This document shows positions 8,378 to 17,973 of a stretch of DNA of 64,000 bases, one piece after another. The notes below the pieces were generated by a model, which searched no databases, was not told where the DNA came from, and saw nothing but the letters and a program-made list of their open reading frames with translations. The position numbers and the translations under genes are program-made. Numbering within the stretch: position 1 is the stretch's first letter; each line of letters starts with the position of its first letter. The stretch is from assembly GCF_001465875.1 (NCBI RefSeq), contig NZ_LN901324.1:248001-312000 (forward strand). The letters are read 5' to 3'. The stretch comes from Legionella saoudiensis (GTDB lineage: Bacteria; Pseudomonadota; Gammaproteobacteria; Legionellales; Legionellaceae).

Positions 8378-9301
8378 TTGGAATCAAAAACCAACTACAC
8401 CTTAATTGGTGTCTTCATCGTAGTTCTATTCGTAGGGCTTTTGTCTGCCATGCTATGGCTATCTGTTGGTTTTAATCAAAAATCATATAGTAATTTTACC
8501 GTGTATTTACATGAGGCAGCCTCGGGTTTAAGTAAAGACGCGCCGGTTAAATTTAACGGGGTACAAGTGGGTTATGTTAATGAAATTAAACTGAATAAGA
8601 ATGATCCACGACAAGTGGAAATTATTTTAGCAATTGAAAACGGTACTCCCATTACAACAAGTACCTCTGCAACTTTAATTTCCCAAGGAATTACTGGAGT
8701 AACTTATATCGGTTTAAGTGCCAGCACCTCAGATTTGACGCCTTTACCAAAGCTTCCAGGCGAACCCTATCCAGTCATTCCCGCAAAACCCTCTTTGTTT
8801 AATCAATTAGATAACCTCTTAAAGGAGGTTTCGGAAAGCATTAATAATGTAAGCACCCAAGCTAAACATATTTTCAATGAGAAAAATGCCCGACATGTGG
8901 CTCGCATTTTACATAATGTAGAAAAGGTAACTCATGTGGTTGCAGAAAATAGCCCACATATCGATGACAGTTTAAAAAATGCGGATGTCTTTTTAACTAA
9001 CCTTGCAAAATCCAGTAAAGAGTTCCCGCAATTGCTTAGAGAGTTACAAACAGGGGTTTCTAAATTTAAAACTATGGCGGATAGCTTAAGCCATGCAGGA
9101 ACTAGTGTATCAAGTACTATGGGAGCAGGTAGAAACACCTTAGAAAAATTATCCCAAGAAACTTTGGCGCCTGCATCTACATTATTACGTCGATTAAATG
9201 CGATTTCAGTAAACCTGGAAAAGGTTAGTAATGAAATGCGTCAAAATCCTTCGGTAGTAATTCGTGGGAGTTCTGCTCCCAAACCAGGACCTGGAGAGTA
9301 A
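8378..9301 (+). CDS. MCE-domain periplasmic lipid-binding protein (MlaD-like)
   Basis: 307 residues with a TTG start, fixed by CGGAGA nine bases upstream and by homology-like start MESKTNYTLIG. One N-terminal membrane helix (about 8-30) anchors it; the single MCE domain follows at about 38-118 (SGLSKDAPVKFNGVQVGYV). The rest is helical (about 140-290), longer than E. coli MlaD (about 183 residues) and closer to MCE proteins with a helical tail. It would form the ring that carries phospholipid across the periplasm. Confidence 0.9.
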   Translation: MESKTNYTLIGVFIVVLFVGLLSAMLWLSVGFNQKSYSNFTVYLHEAASGLSKDAPVKFNGVQVGYVNEIKLNKNDPRQVEIILAIENGTPITTSTSATLISQGITGVTYIGLSASTSDLTPLPKLPGEPYPVIPAKPSLFNQLDNLLKEVSESINNVSTQAKHIFNEKNARHVARILHNVEKVTHVVAENSPHIDDSLKNADVFLTNLAKSSKEFPQLLRELQTGVSKFKTMADSLSHAGTSVSSTMGAGRNTLEKLSQETLAPASTLLRRLNAISVNLEKVSNEMRQNPSVVIRGSSAPKPGPGE

Positions 9302-9304
9302 GTA

Positions 9305-9898
9305 ATGAGAAGATTAACTAATTTAGGGTTATGCTTGGTTTGTTTAATGCTCGTTGCCTGTTCACCAGTTAAAATTCCTGCGACGAACCAATATCAATTA
9401 ACAGCTTATAGCGGTAAACAACTCGCTAAACATCCTGAGCGCATTGCTTTATGGGTGACGCAACCTGATGCAGCTGCTGGCTACCAATCAGAACAAATGC
9501 TGTATGTGAATAAGCCTTTTCAACTTGAATCATTTGTAAAAAATGCTTGGAGTAACCCACCAGCGGATATGCTTTATCCATTAATGGTACAAAGCTTACA
9601 AAAAACAGGTGTTTTCTATGCGGTGCTTTCAAGCTCATACAGTCAGGGTGCTGATTATCGTTTAGACACACAATTACTTTCTTTGGAGCAAAGCTTCCTG
9701 CGCAAACCCAGCGTACTCCAGTTTTCAGCAAAGGTTGTATTGACTCGGGTTTCGGATAACAAAGTGATGGGCTCTAAAATTATTAGCTTGCAAATCCCAT
9801 GTCCTGTAGATAACCCTTATGGTGGTGTGGTTGCTGCCAATCAGGCAACACGACAATTTACCGCGATAATGTCTGAGTTTGTAGTATCACATCTATAA
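9305..9898 (+). CDS. ABC-transport auxiliary lipoprotein (PqiC/MlaA-partner type)
   Basis: 197 residues. It begins with a lipoprotein signal ending LVAC (Cys19), so it is lipid-anchored. The remainder fits the ABC-type transport auxiliary lipoprotein family (PqiC-like). It starts 3 bases after the MCE gene stops. In this family the lipoprotein sits at the outer membrane and receives the MCE conduit. Last gene of the operon; no MlaC-type carrier is present here. Confidence 0.82.
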   Translation: MRRLTNLGLCLVCLMLVACSPVKIPATNQYQLTAYSGKQLAKHPERIALWVTQPDAAAGYQSEQMLYVNKPFQLESFVKNAWSNPPADMLYPLMVQSLQKTGVFYAVLSSSYSQGADYRLDTQLLSLEQSFLRKPSVLQFSAKVVLTRVSDNKVMGSKIISLQIPCPVDNPYGGVVAANQATRQFTAIMSEFVVSHL

Positions 9899-10195
9899 AA
9901 ACCTCGGTTCTTGATTTGCAATAACTCAAGGACCGCACGGGCTCAGATTATTCTTACTAGAAACAACTAACCCCATTTGCCCAGATGTTTTTTCCTTGTT
10001 ATTAAAGACAAAAATATCTCAAATTTAAAAAGCATACATTGGTAGTTCTGTAGTGGCGCTGATGTAGGAAATTGCTGATCTATTTCTTACCGCTCTTATA
10101 GCAAAAAAAAAAAAAGAATTGTACAATGTCGCCCCAAGAGCCCATGTTGGGATTTCGTGAATTTTTACTAATAAGAAGAATAAAGGAGATTGAGG

Positions 10196-10720
10196 ATGAA
10201 AGCCGGATCAATTTGTAAATTAGGTCTGCTTGCAGCGAGTGTTTTATTGGTGGCAGCTTGTTCTAAAGCCCCAGGTATGGCTGGAGCTGGTGTGAGCGAT
10301 GCCGGTGCTAGTGCTCAAGGTCTAGGACAATTTACTCGTTTTGCTGGTCAAGAGCCAGGAGAGTCTTATACTACTCAAGCACCTCATAACCAATTATATT
10401 TATTCTCTTATGATGACAGTGCTTTAAATCCTAAGTATCTGCCATCTGTAAATGCTCAGGCTGAATACTTGAAGTCACATTCTGGTGCCCGTGTTTTAAT
10501 CGCAGGTCATACTGACGAGCGTGGTAGCCGTGAATATAACGTAGCTTTAGGTGAGCGCCGTGCAAACACTGTAGCAGACATTTTACGTATGGCTGGTGTA
10601 AGCAGACACCAAATGCGTGTAGTGAGCTATGGTAAAGAGCGTCCAATTAACTTAGGACATGATGCTGAATCACATGCACAAAATCGACGTGTAGAATTTA
10701 CTTATGAGGCAACAAGATGA
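10196..10720 (+). CDS. pal: Peptidoglycan-associated lipoprotein Pal
   Basis: 174 residues from the ATG at 10196, chosen because AAGGAG lies seven bases upstream; a TTG two codons earlier is less likely. Lipobox LVAACS, then a Gly/Ala-rich linker and an OmpA-like domain (about 75-174) with the peptidoglycan-binding block AGHTDERGSREYN and the helix RRANTVADIL. Pal ties the outer membrane to peptidoglycan and works with the Tol proteins in envelope constriction. It overlaps cpoB by four bases. tolQRAB are not in this window. The Legionella homolog is a well-known surface antigen. Confidence 0.96.
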   Translation: MKAGSICKLGLLAASVLLVAACSKAPGMAGAGVSDAGASAQGLGQFTRFAGQEPGESYTTQAPHNQLYLFSYDDSALNPKYLPSVNAQAEYLKSHSGARVLIAGHTDERGSREYNVALGERRANTVADILRMAGVSRHQMRVVSYGKERPINLGHDAESHAQNRRVEFTYEATR

Positions 10721-11685
10721 TTAATTGCAAAAGACACATTATCGCTGCTGGTTTTTCGTTAATTCTTCCTTTGACCTGCTGGTCAGAGGCACCTGTAGTA
10801 GATGATAGTGATAATTTTGCAATGATGGATGGGCGACAGGCGCATGATGCGGCTGTTGCCGATTCTCGCTATTACGATGACCCGCCAATGGATGTGGCTC
10901 AAAATGATTATCCTTCTGATGCCTATCAAGGGGATGATGGTCCAGCACTTGCTAAAGATGATCAAACGAGTGGCCCCAGCGGCTCTAATGTTGCTGACAG
11001 TGCCTCCTTAATTGAGAAGATCCAGGCTTTACAAAAAGAAGTGCAAGAGCTTCGTGGGCAATTAGAAATTCAGGCTCATGATTTAAAATTATTACAGCAA
11101 CAACAAGTTGCTTTTTATAAAGATTTAGATTCTCGTTTAAGTGGCGGCGCCTCCACTTCTGCAAAGGCGGTTACAGATAAGCCTGCAATGGATCTTTCCG
11201 TAGGTTCCAAAGAACCTGCTCCACGTGCTAGTGCTCCTGCAAAATCAAATCCAGTAGCAAAAACTGCTTCTACTGCCGAACCAGTAGTTACCCAGGTTTC
11301 AAGAGCAAATCCAGCGGATGAGCAAATCAGCTATCTAGCAGCCTATGAATTAATTAAGAACAAACGTTATGATGATGCCTTAGCCTCAATGAATACATTT
11401 GTACAAAAATATCCTCGTGGTGGTTACACTGCTAATGCTCAATATTGGTTAGGGGAGTTGTACTTAGTTAAAAAAGATTATGCAAAAGCAATAGAGCATT
11501 TTGATACAGTATTAAAACAGTTTCCTACTTCGAGCAAATCAGCTGCAAGCATGTTGAAGGTGGGATATGCCTATGCTGAAATGGGTAATAAACCCGAAGC
11601 GCAAAAATACTTACAACAAGTAGTAAGAGCTTATCCTAATACTCCTACTGCTCAATTGGCTAATTCAAAATTACGAACTATATGA
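10717..11685 (+). CDS. cpoB: Tol-Pal accessory protein CpoB (YbgF)
   Basis: 322 residues. A signal peptide (about 1-23, ending CWSEA), an Asp/Pro-rich variable stretch, a coiled coil (about 90-125, KIQALQKEVQELRGQL), an Ala/Ser-rich linker, and C-terminal TPR repeats (about 200-322). CpoB links Tol-Pal constriction to peptidoglycan synthesis. Its ATG overlaps the pal stop (ATGA), so the two are translationally coupled. The variable stretch makes it longer than E. coli YbgF (263 residues). Confidence 0.92.
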   Translation: MINCKRHIIAAGFSLILPLTCWSEAPVVDDSDNFAMMDGRQAHDAAVADSRYYDDPPMDVAQNDYPSDAYQGDDGPALAKDDQTSGPSGSNVADSASLIEKIQALQKEVQELRGQLEIQAHDLKLLQQQQVAFYKDLDSRLSGGASTSAKAVTDKPAMDLSVGSKEPAPRASAPAKSNPVAKTASTAEPVVTQVSRANPADEQISYLAAYELIKNKRYDDALASMNTFVQKYPRGGYTANAQYWLGELYLVKKDYAKAIEHFDTVLKQFPTSSKSAASMLKVGYAYAEMGNKPEAQKYLQQVVRAYPNTPTAQLANSKLRTI

Positions 11686-11734
11686 AGTCTTTTGGAAGCC
11701 AGTTAACGTGTTTAAAATTAGTTCCTTCATTGTT

Positions 11735-11776
11735 AAGACAACCTATGATTTATCATACAGGTTGTCTTTCTCATTT
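11735..11776 (+). terminator. Rho-independent terminator after cpoB
   Basis: Stem AAGACAACCT/AGGTTGTCTT with a 14-base loop, followed by a T-rich run (TTCTCATTTATTCTT). Confidence 0.8.
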
Positions 11777-11824
11777 ATTCTTATACAACAGTAGTAACTG
11801 GAGTTAATTCCAAGGAGATCCGTT

Positions 11825-12775
11825 ATGCATTGGCTGGCTCATGCCCCTGCTAATATTGCGTTAATTAAATATATGGGGAAGAAAGATGAGAGTTCCAATA
11901 ATCCAGATAACTCCTCTTTATCCTACACATTAAATAATCTATTGAGTACAGTAAAGCTTGAGCAAATTGACTCGGAGCAAGACGCATGGGAGCCTTTAGT
12001 GGTACCTGGGCAAGTTAAGTTCGCTCTATCAGAGCTAGGGGAAAAGAAGTTTTTAAATCATTTAGCTCGAATAAAAAAATATTTTAACTATGAGGGTAGT
12101 TTTTTAGTACAGTCGTGTAATAACTTTCCTCACAGCAGTGGCATGGCCAGTTCTGCTTCAAGTTTTGCCGCACTTACGCGATGTGCCGTTTTTGCCTTAG
12201 CTGAATTAACTCAGCGAGAGCTACCTACCGTAGAAGAGCAAGCATCGTTAAGTCGCTTAGGTTCTGGTTCATCTTGTCGCTCATTCCATAGCCCTTGGGT
12301 TTTATGGCAAAATGATAACACGGTAAAGCCAATTGAGTTGCCTTACCCCGAATTAATACATCAGGTCGTGGTTATTAGCGCTGAGCAAAAAGCTGTGTCT
12401 TCCAGCGAAGCACATAAACTTGTTAAAAGTAGTGAGCTTTATGAGACTCGTGCTGAGCGAGCAGAAGAGAATTTAACACGTTTACTTAATGCATTTATGG
12501 CAAAGGATTGGGGAGAGGCTTACCAGATTTGCTGGCGTGAGTTTCAAGACATGCATCAACTCTTCAATACCTGCGCACAACCTTTTTCTTATATATCATC
12601 AAATAGCTTAGGCGTACTGAATGACTTGCAGCAGTTATGGGATAAAAAAGGCGATGGCCCTATAGTTACTATGGATGCTGGACCAAATATTCATCTAATG
12701 TATCGACCTGATCAAATGGAAATGGCACGTGAGTTCAAGCGTGATTATCTGGTGGGTAATTATGAAGTTCTATGA
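11825..12775 (+). CDS. mvaD: Diphosphomevalonate decarboxylase
   Basis: 316 residues, GHMP superfamily. The start APANIALIKYMGK (about 7-19), the ATP loop SGMASSASSFAAL (about 105-117) and the C-terminal DAGPNIHLMY (about 285) are hallmarks of the enzyme that turns mevalonate diphosphate into isopentenyl diphosphate with loss of CO2. AAGGAG precedes the ATG. It overlaps the following mevalonate kinase by 14 bases, so the pair is an operon. A complete, normal-length gene. Confidence 0.95.
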   Translation: MHWLAHAPANIALIKYMGKKDESSNNPDNSSLSYTLNNLLSTVKLEQIDSEQDAWEPLVVPGQVKFALSELGEKKFLNHLARIKKYFNYEGSFLVQSCNNFPHSSGMASSASSFAALTRCAVFALAELTQRELPTVEEQASLSRLGSGSSCRSFHSPWVLWQNDNTVKPIELPYPELIHQVVVISAEQKAVSSSEAHKLVKSSELYETRAERAEENLTRLLNAFMAKDWGEAYQICWREFQDMHQLFNTCAQPFSYISSNSLGVLNDLQQLWDKKGDGPIVTMDAGPNIHLMYRPDQMEMAREFKRDYLVGNYEVL

Positions 12776-13643
12776 TTTTGAAACAACAACTTATGGTAAA
12801 TGGATTTTGGTAGGAGAGCACGCTGTAGTTCGCGGGCATGCTGCCTTGGTTTTTCCGGTTAAAGAAAGAAAATTAATTTTTAGTTACACGGCTGATGCAC
12901 CATCGTTGAGCGCTGATTATCTAGGCAGTAGTGGTCCAGATATGCATTTATTGTTTTGGAGTGTATTAGAACATGGACTGAAGTTGTTAGGTCATTCTTT
13001 AAATCAACTTAGTGGCCATTTTCTTTTAAACAGTACTATCCCAGTAGGCGGAGGGATGGGGGCTTCAGCTGCTCTTTGTGTCGCAATGAGTCGTTGGTTT
13101 TGCGCACAGCAAATGCTTGCTCAGGAAGAATGTAATGCCTTTGCTAAAGAGCTGGAGCATTTATTTCATGGTAAGAGCAGTGGCTTGGATGTTGCTGGTG
13201 TAGCTGCAGAAGGAGGGGTTTATTTTAAAGCGGGAGAGGCCACCCCTTTGCGTCAAACATCTCAACCTCTATTTTTCTTATCGTCCTGCAACCAAATTGG
13301 TATTACTTCTCATTGCATCCAGCAGGTGCAACACTTGTGGGCTAATGAGCCTCAATTAGCAAAACAGCTTGATTTGCAAATGGCTGAATCGGTTGAAGAA
13401 GCCAAAGTAGCATTAGAACAGGGTGGTGCAGAGATAACTACCAATTTAACTAAAGCAATTAATAAGGCCGCCGACTGCTTTATGCAGTGGGGCTTGGTGA
13501 GTGAGAGTTTGCAGCAGCATATGAACTGGTTAACTTCCGTTGGAGCTTTGGCTGTGAAGCCTACGGGGTCTGGTGGTGGTGGTTTTGTTTTGAGTCTTTG
13601 GGATAAGCAACCGCCAGAACATCTGGAGTTATTGGCCGTGTAA
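12762..13643 (+). CDS. mvaK1: Mevalonate kinase
   Basis: 293 residues from the ATG at 12762; an earlier in-frame ATG at 12729 lies deep inside mvaD and would add an unrelated lead. Motifs: KWILVGEHAVVRGHAALVFP at the N-terminus, the ATP loop GGGMGASAALC, the catalytic block GKSSGLDVAG, and the third motif KPTGSGGGGF. It phosphorylates mevalonate to mevalonate-5-phosphate. With mvaA, the GHMP kinase at 2991 and mvaD, it gives the lower mevalonate pathway in two loci 6.7 kb apart. Confidence 0.93.
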   Translation: MKFYDFETTTYGKWILVGEHAVVRGHAALVFPVKERKLIFSYTADAPSLSADYLGSSGPDMHLLFWSVLEHGLKLLGHSLNQLSGHFLLNSTIPVGGGMGASAALCVAMSRWFCAQQMLAQEECNAFAKELEHLFHGKSSGLDVAGVAAEGGVYFKAGEATPLRQTSQPLFFLSSCNQIGITSHCIQQVQHLWANEPQLAKQLDLQMAESVEEAKVALEQGGAEITTNLTKAINKAADCFMQWGLVSESLQQHMNWLTSVGALAVKPTGSGGGGFVLSLWDKQPPEHLELLAV

Positions 13644-13650
13644 TTTTAAA

Positions 13651-13760
13651 GGCCGCCTACATTTTCGCATGCTCTCATGGCCAGCGAAGTGAAGCAAATC
13701 CAGTAATTAGTCCTAACGGAACATCGCTCTGGGTTGCTTCACTTTGTTCGCAATGCCAGC
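13651..13760. repeat. Imperfect palindromic intergenic repeat (GAAGCAA family)
   Basis: GCGAAGTGAAGCAAATCCAG on the left pairs with CTGGGTTGCTTCACTTTG on the right around a central spacer. Related palindromes lie at 20755-20831 and 28738-28800. It lies between convergent genes and may also stop transcription. Confidence 0.6.
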
Positions 13761-13873
13761 AGTTTTTTATTTTAATTTAATAGAAGACATACAGCGTGAA
13801 CGCTACGGTGCTTCACTTCACTCGTGATTGATAGCTCACTTCATGAATAAGGAAACAGGAATTTCCTCAAAGT

Positions 13874-14143
13874 TTAATCAACAAACTGATAATACACTTC
13901 GTTTTGTTTAATCATACCCAATTCATGACGAGCTTGTTCTTCTAAAGCTTGATCACCACTTTTAAGCTCTTTAATATCTGCTTCCAAAGCTCTATTGCGC
14001 GCAACTAACTTATCATTTTCCTGCTCATGCTCGGTTAATTTTTTTTGCAAAGCGACCCATTGGATTAAATTTCCATCTCCGAGCCAAAGCTTATGTTGAA
14101 GCACAACTAAGGCAATAATTAGTATAATAAATACAGGGCGCAT
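13874..14143 (-). CDS. ftsB: Cell division protein FtsB
   Basis: 89 residues, usual family length. One N-terminal membrane helix (about 3-20), then a coiled coil (about 28-65, LQKKLTEHEQENDKL) and a short periplasmic end with DQALEEQARHELGMIKQNE, the conserved FtsB block. It bridges FtsL and FtsQ in the divisome. In many gamma-proteobacteria it follows eno; here no eno is next to it. The downstream side (leftward) is a repeat-rich spacer. Confidence 0.9.
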   Translation of the reverse strand: MRPVFIILIIALVVLQHKLWLGDGNLIQWVALQKKLTEHEQENDKLVARNRALEADIKELKSGDQALEEQARHELGMIKQNEVYYQFVD

Positions 14144-14302
14144 AAATTTTTAGCTTGTTTAGTTAAGATATTCTTAAATTTTATTGTATTACTTTATTTC
14201 AAGAAGGAGCAATATCTGGAGTAATAATTTTAGGGTTAATTAATTGCAGTAGCCTAGTTCTTGGCAACCAGGCTAAGTTTAAAATAAAACGACTCGTTCT
14301 AA

Positions 14303-14617
14303 TCAAAAATGTCGATGTAAGATATCTAATTCCTCATTTAATTTTTCTATTTTCTCTAAAAGCTCAATGGCCAGTACGACGCCAGGCAAGTTAATCCCTA
14401 AATCCCGATGCAAACGAAAAGCTGATTCAATTTTATGTAATTCTTTTTGATTGAGTCGAAGTTGCTCAAGTTCAGTGGAGGTATTAGAAAATAAACCATG
14501 CTCCATCATTTCACTTAATAATTGTTTCGGTATGTTGTATTTAAGGCATACCTCCGTGTAAGTATAGGTTTTGCCCTCTTCAATAATTACGCCAACTAAA
14601 ATATCATTTTTGTCCAT
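14303..14617 (-). CDS. cbpM: Chaperone modulatory protein CbpM
   Basis: 104 residues, MerR-like HTH fold family. It follows cbpA with a two-base gap, the standard cbpA-cbpM arrangement. CbpM binds the J-domain of CbpA and blocks its DnaK stimulation and DNA binding. Conserved features: the N-terminal YTYTEVCLKYNIP and a C-terminal helix (IELLEKIEKLNEELDIL). Confidence 0.9.
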   Translation of the reverse strand: MDKNDILVGVIIEEGKTYTYTEVCLKYNIPKQLLSEMMEHGLFSNTSTELEQLRLNQKELHKIESAFRLHRDLGINLPGVVLAIELLEKIEKLNEELDILHRHF

Positions 14618-14619
14618 GT

Positions 14620-15519
14620 TTAAGCCCCCATCTTATCACGAGGATTATAAGGCATTACTTCCGCCATTTTTTTATAAAGCTCCGTTGCTGCTTCGGTAGT
14701 AGGTGGCGGAGTAATAATCTTTAATAGCACATATTGATTACCTGGAGTTGCTCCGGGAAGACCACGATTTTTTAGTCTTAATTTTTGTCCACCCTGTGAA
14801 CTGGGAGGAATTTTTAAGTCAATTTTTCCGGCCAAGGTGGGTACTGTTACGGTTGCGCCTAAGGCTGCCTCCCAAGGGGTGATGGGTAGGGTAAGGTAAA
14901 TATCATTATCCATGACATCAAAAAGAGGATGCTTGTCAATTTCAACGGTTAGATAAATATCTCCTGGTGGGCCGCCTTGAATTCCCGGAGCCCCTTGGCC
15001 TGCTACCCTGATTTGTTGGCCTGACTTAACTCCTTTGGGAATTTTAACTTTCAAAGTCTGCGTAGCATTAGAACCCTCTTGCCGGCTGGGAACTTCAATG
15101 GTTCGGGTCGTTCCATTAAAGGCTTCTTCTAAGCTAACATGAATTTTTCCTTGATAATCTTGCCCAGCCATCGGTTGTTGTTGATAGCGTGAATGACCAA
15201 ATAAAGATTCAAAGAAATCATCATTAAATTGAGTGCCATGACTTTGAAAAGGGCCAGAGCGTTCACTTTGCCAACCTGATTGTTGTTGAGCATTTGCGTG
15301 AAATTCGCGGTTTTTTAGATAGTTATCATATTCAGCGCGCTTCACTGGATCTTTAAGGACCTCATAGGCTTCGCCCATTTCTTTAAAACGTTCCTCAGCA
15401 TTCGCCTCTTTACTAATATCCGGATGATATTTACGCGCCAGCCTACGGTAGGCGAGCTTAATGTCTTTTTCTGTTGCATTGTGGCTTAATCCCATTATTT
15501 TATAATAGTCTTTATCCAT
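14620..15519 (-). CDS. cbpA: Curved DNA-binding DnaJ-type co-chaperone CbpA
   Basis: 299 residues from the ATG at 15519, chosen because GAGGT sits just upstream; a TTG four codons earlier lies inside that ribosome site. J-domain at residues 2-70 with the HPD triad (KYHPDIS), a Gln/Ser/Phe-rich linker (75-115), then the two DnaJ C-terminal beta domains (about 125-285, with [15 protein letters not shown]). There is no zinc finger, so it is the CbpA type and not DnaJ. It stimulates DnaK and binds curved DNA. First of the cbpA-cbpM pair. Confidence 0.93.
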   Translation of the reverse strand: MDKDYYKIMGLSHNATEKDIKLAYRRLARKYHPDISKEANAEERFKEMGEAYEVLKDPVKRAEYDNYLKNREFHANAQQQSGWQSERSGPFQSHGTQFNDDFFESLFGHSRYQQQPMAGQDYQGKIHVSLEEAFNGTTRTIEVPSRQEGSNATQTLKVKIPKGVKSGQQIRVAGQGAPGIQGGPPGDIYLTVEIDKHPLFDVMDNDIYLTLPITPWEAALGATVTVPTLAGKIDLKIPPSSQGGQKLRLKNRGLPGATPGNQYVLLKIITPPPTTEAATELYKKMAEVMPYNPRDKMGA

Positions 15520-15539
15520 TTTAGACCTCAATCGTGTTT

Positions 15540-17336
15540 TTATTTTTGTAACACATAGCTACCTGGGGCGTCAGGTAAGTTCTTATCAATAGTTGGTGCT
15601 TTAACTTTAGTCCCACTTGATTTATTTACAAGCCATTTATGCCAGGCGACCCACCATGAGCCGGATTTTTTTTCTGCTTCTTCTAACCACATGCTTGCAC
15701 CAATATACGAGTCGTTTTTTTTATGCTCATGAATTAAGTAACTGCGACCTTCATGCCCCGGTTCGCTGATAATACCGGCATTATGTCCACCATTAGTGAG
15801 CACAAAAGTGATATCCGAATGAATCATTAAATGAGTTTTATAGACAGATCTCCAAGGGGCGACGTGGTCTCTTTCGGTACTGACCACAAAGGCGGGAATC
15901 TGAATATTTTCTGCAACAATGTGTTTTCCTTCAATGGTTAACCGTCCCTCAGCAAAATCATTATTGAGAAATAATTTTTCTAAATATTCACTATGCATTT
16001 TATAAGGCATACGTGTTGCATCAGCATTCCACGCCAGCAAAGCAATCATCCCTCTTTGGGTGCCATGCATGTAGTCTTGGACCATTTTAGACCAAATAAG
16101 ATCATAAGAGCGTAACATTTGGAATGTACCGGACATTTGTTTGGTATCTAAGTATCCTTGGTCCCACATCATACTTTTTAAGAAAGATACTTCACTGCGT
16201 GTGATGAACAATAATAATTCGCCTGCTTCAGTGAAATCACCCTGTGCTGCCAGTAAGGATAATGATTTTAGACGGTGGTCATTATTTTTAGCCATTGCCG
16301 CGGCAGTAATCATGGCTAAAGTACCACCAAGGCAATAACCCATTAAATGAATTTTAGTCTTCGGTATGATTGTTGAAACAGCATCAATAGCAGCCATTGC
16401 TCCTAGGCTATAATAGTCTTCAAGGCCAAGATTGCGGTCTTTCGAGTCGGGATTTTTCCAAGAGACAATAAAAACAGTATGTCCTTTTTGAGTAAGCCAA
16501 TTTACTAAAGAATTATTAGGCAATAAGTCTAGAATATAGTACTTCATGATCCAAGCCGGAAGCATCAAAATAGGTTCTTTATAGACTTGGCTAGTTTGGG
16601 CTTCATATTGGATCAATTCAATTAAATGATTTCTGAAAACTATTTTGCCTTTAGTGATGGCTACTTGCTTTCCGGGGATAAAATTTTCTACGCCAGCAGG
16701 AGGGGAGCCGGTCAGCTTTTCCATAAAGTCCTGCAGCGCCAATTCCGTTCCACGAATTAAGTTTTTGCCGTTGGAGCGTATTGTTTCCTGGAATAAGTCT
16801 GGATTACTTAATACAAAATTTGAGGGAGATGCGGCATCAAGGATCTGTCGGGTAATGAATGAAATAATCCGTTTTACAGGGATTGGAAGCCCTGGAATTT
16901 CTTTGGCTGCTTTTAATGCCCATTCTTCAATTTGCAAAAATTGTTCTGCCCACAGGCGCCAGGGATAATAACTCCAATTATCTGTGTGAAAGCGTACGTC
17001 TTTACCATCGGCAGGCTTTTCTTGATTTAGCAAGTTATTCACATGGTCAGAAAAATTCATTGCTGGATAAAGGCCTAGTTTCAGCATAGTACCAGGTGCT
17101 TGGATGAGTTGCGCCATCCAGGAAAAATACGAAACAGCAATAGACGCCGGACTAATTCCTGCAGTAATTTTGGCTAGATTTGCTTGATAAGTTTTATCGA
17201 TAAAATCAAAAATATCATCGGTTTCTGGTGGATCACAGTCTTTACACTCTTTATCACTTAGTGTAGCTTGTTGCTTTTCTGTTGCAGGCGTTGATTGAGT
17301 TATTTTAGCAGGAACAGCCTTCGCCATTTTTTTCAT
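15540..17336 (-). CDS. phaC: Poly(3-hydroxyalkanoate) synthase, class I
   Basis: 598 residues, class I length. The lipase-like box is GYCLGG with nucleophile Cys335; the catalytic Asp is in STERDHVAP (about 495) and the His in GGHNAG (about 524). The N-terminal 200 residues carry the PhaC N domain ([14 protein letters not shown]). It polymerises hydroxyacyl-CoA into storage granules, which Legionella makes before transmission. The stop lies 20 bases before cbpA, so all three may be cotranscribed. A second in-frame ATG three codons in is an equally good start. phaA/phaB are not in the window. Confidence 0.93.
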   Translation of the reverse strand: MKKMAKAVPAKITQSTPATEKQQATLSDKECKDCDPPETDDIFDFIDKTYQANLAKITAGISPASIAVSYFSWMAQLIQAPGTMLKLGLYPAMNFSDHVNNLLNQEKPADGKDVRFHTDNWSYYPWRLWAEQFLQIEEWALKAAKEIPGLPIPVKRIISFITRQILDAASPSNFVLSNPDLFQETIRSNGKNLIRGTELALQDFMEKLTGSPPAGVENFIPGKQVAITKGKIVFRNHLIELIQYEAQTSQVYKEPILMLPAWIMKYYILDLLPNNSLVNWLTQKGHTVFIVSWKNPDSKDRNLGLEDYYSLGAMAAIDAVSTIIPKTKIHLMGYCLGGTLAMITAAAMAKNNDHRLKSLSLLAAQGDFTEAGELLLFITRSEVSFLKSMMWDQGYLDTKQMSGTFQMLRSYDLIWSKMVQDYMHGTQRGMIALLAWNADATRMPYKMHSEYLEKLFLNNDFAEGRLTIEGKHIVAENIQIPAFVVSTERDHVAPWRSVYKTHLMIHSDITFVLTNGGHNAGIISEPGHEGRSYLIHEHKKNDSYIGASMWLEEAEKKSGSWWVAWHKWLVNKSSGTKVKAPTIDKNLPDAPGSYVLQK

Positions 17337-17456
17337 GGTGTCTGTCTCAATGCAATTAGTTTAATAAAAAAAGTATAGCAGTTTCTTCTGCTTATACCTA
17401 AGAGACGCCACAGGTTAAGTTTTAGGTAGTGCACTTAATTTTACTGGAGATTTTTT

Positions 17457-17795
17457 ATGCGAAACTATATGTTAAAAATTTTAATAGCTGGAGTTTTTGG
17501 ATTACTGGCGGGATGTCAGTCTAATCCAGGTCAATCAGCCTCTCTATTTAGTGCACCATTTGCTAACCCTTCATTTGCTCCTGCTCCTCAAGGAAATTTG
17601 ACTCAATCAGTACAAGAGGCGCTCATGCGTAATGATGAATTAGCTGTGGCACCAATCCGTGTTGAAACACGCCAAAATGTGGTGATTTTGTCAGGATATG
17701 TTAAAAAGATTCGCCAAAGTGATACTGCAGAATTAATTGCGCGTCAGGTTCCTGGAGTTCAATCTGTTGAAAACCGTATTATTGTCCGCCCATAA
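17457..17795 (+). CDS. BON-domain lipoprotein
   Basis: 112 residues, ATG preceded by GGAG. A lipoprotein signal ends LLAGC (Cys about 20); a short Pro/Ala-rich linker follows, and residues about 47-112 form one BON domain (NVVILSGYVKKIRQ ... VPGVQSVENRIIV). BON domains bind phospholipid or peptidoglycan and occur in OsmY/DolP-type envelope proteins. It has one BON domain where DolP has two. Confidence 0.85.
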   Translation: MRNYMLKILIAGVFGLLAGCQSNPGQSASLFSAPFANPSFAPAPQGNLTQSVQEALMRNDELAVAPIRVETRQNVVILSGYVKKIRQSDTAELIARQVPGVQSVENRIIVRP

Positions 17796-17914
17796 TTAAA
17801 GTATCCTTGATGCGCATAGCTTAGCCATGGTTCATCTGCCTAAGGAAATCCTTGATTAGGTTGTGTTGCATCAAAGCATTAAATAAAAATCAGCTATAGT
17901 TAAGATCTCAAATA

Positions 17915-17954
17915 CACGCCTCTGTACTATATTTATACAATAGAGGTGTGTTTT
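17915..17954 (+). promoter_or_regulatory. Terminator-like hairpin in the leader of the CBS gene
   Basis: Stem CACGCCTCT/AGAGGTGTG (one G-T pair) with an 18-base loop, followed by TTTTAT. It ends 20 bases before the start codon at 17974, so it either closes the upstream BON transcript or acts as an attenuator in the CBS gene leader. A TATAGT at about 17895 could be the -10 that places it at the 5' end of the CBS mRNA. Confidence 0.5.
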
Positions 17955-17973
17955 ATATCTTATGGAGAAAAAA

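Noticed and set aside
10124..10136. Run of A before pal as a frameshift or slippage site
   Set aside because: It lies in the non-coding leader; no reading frame crosses it.
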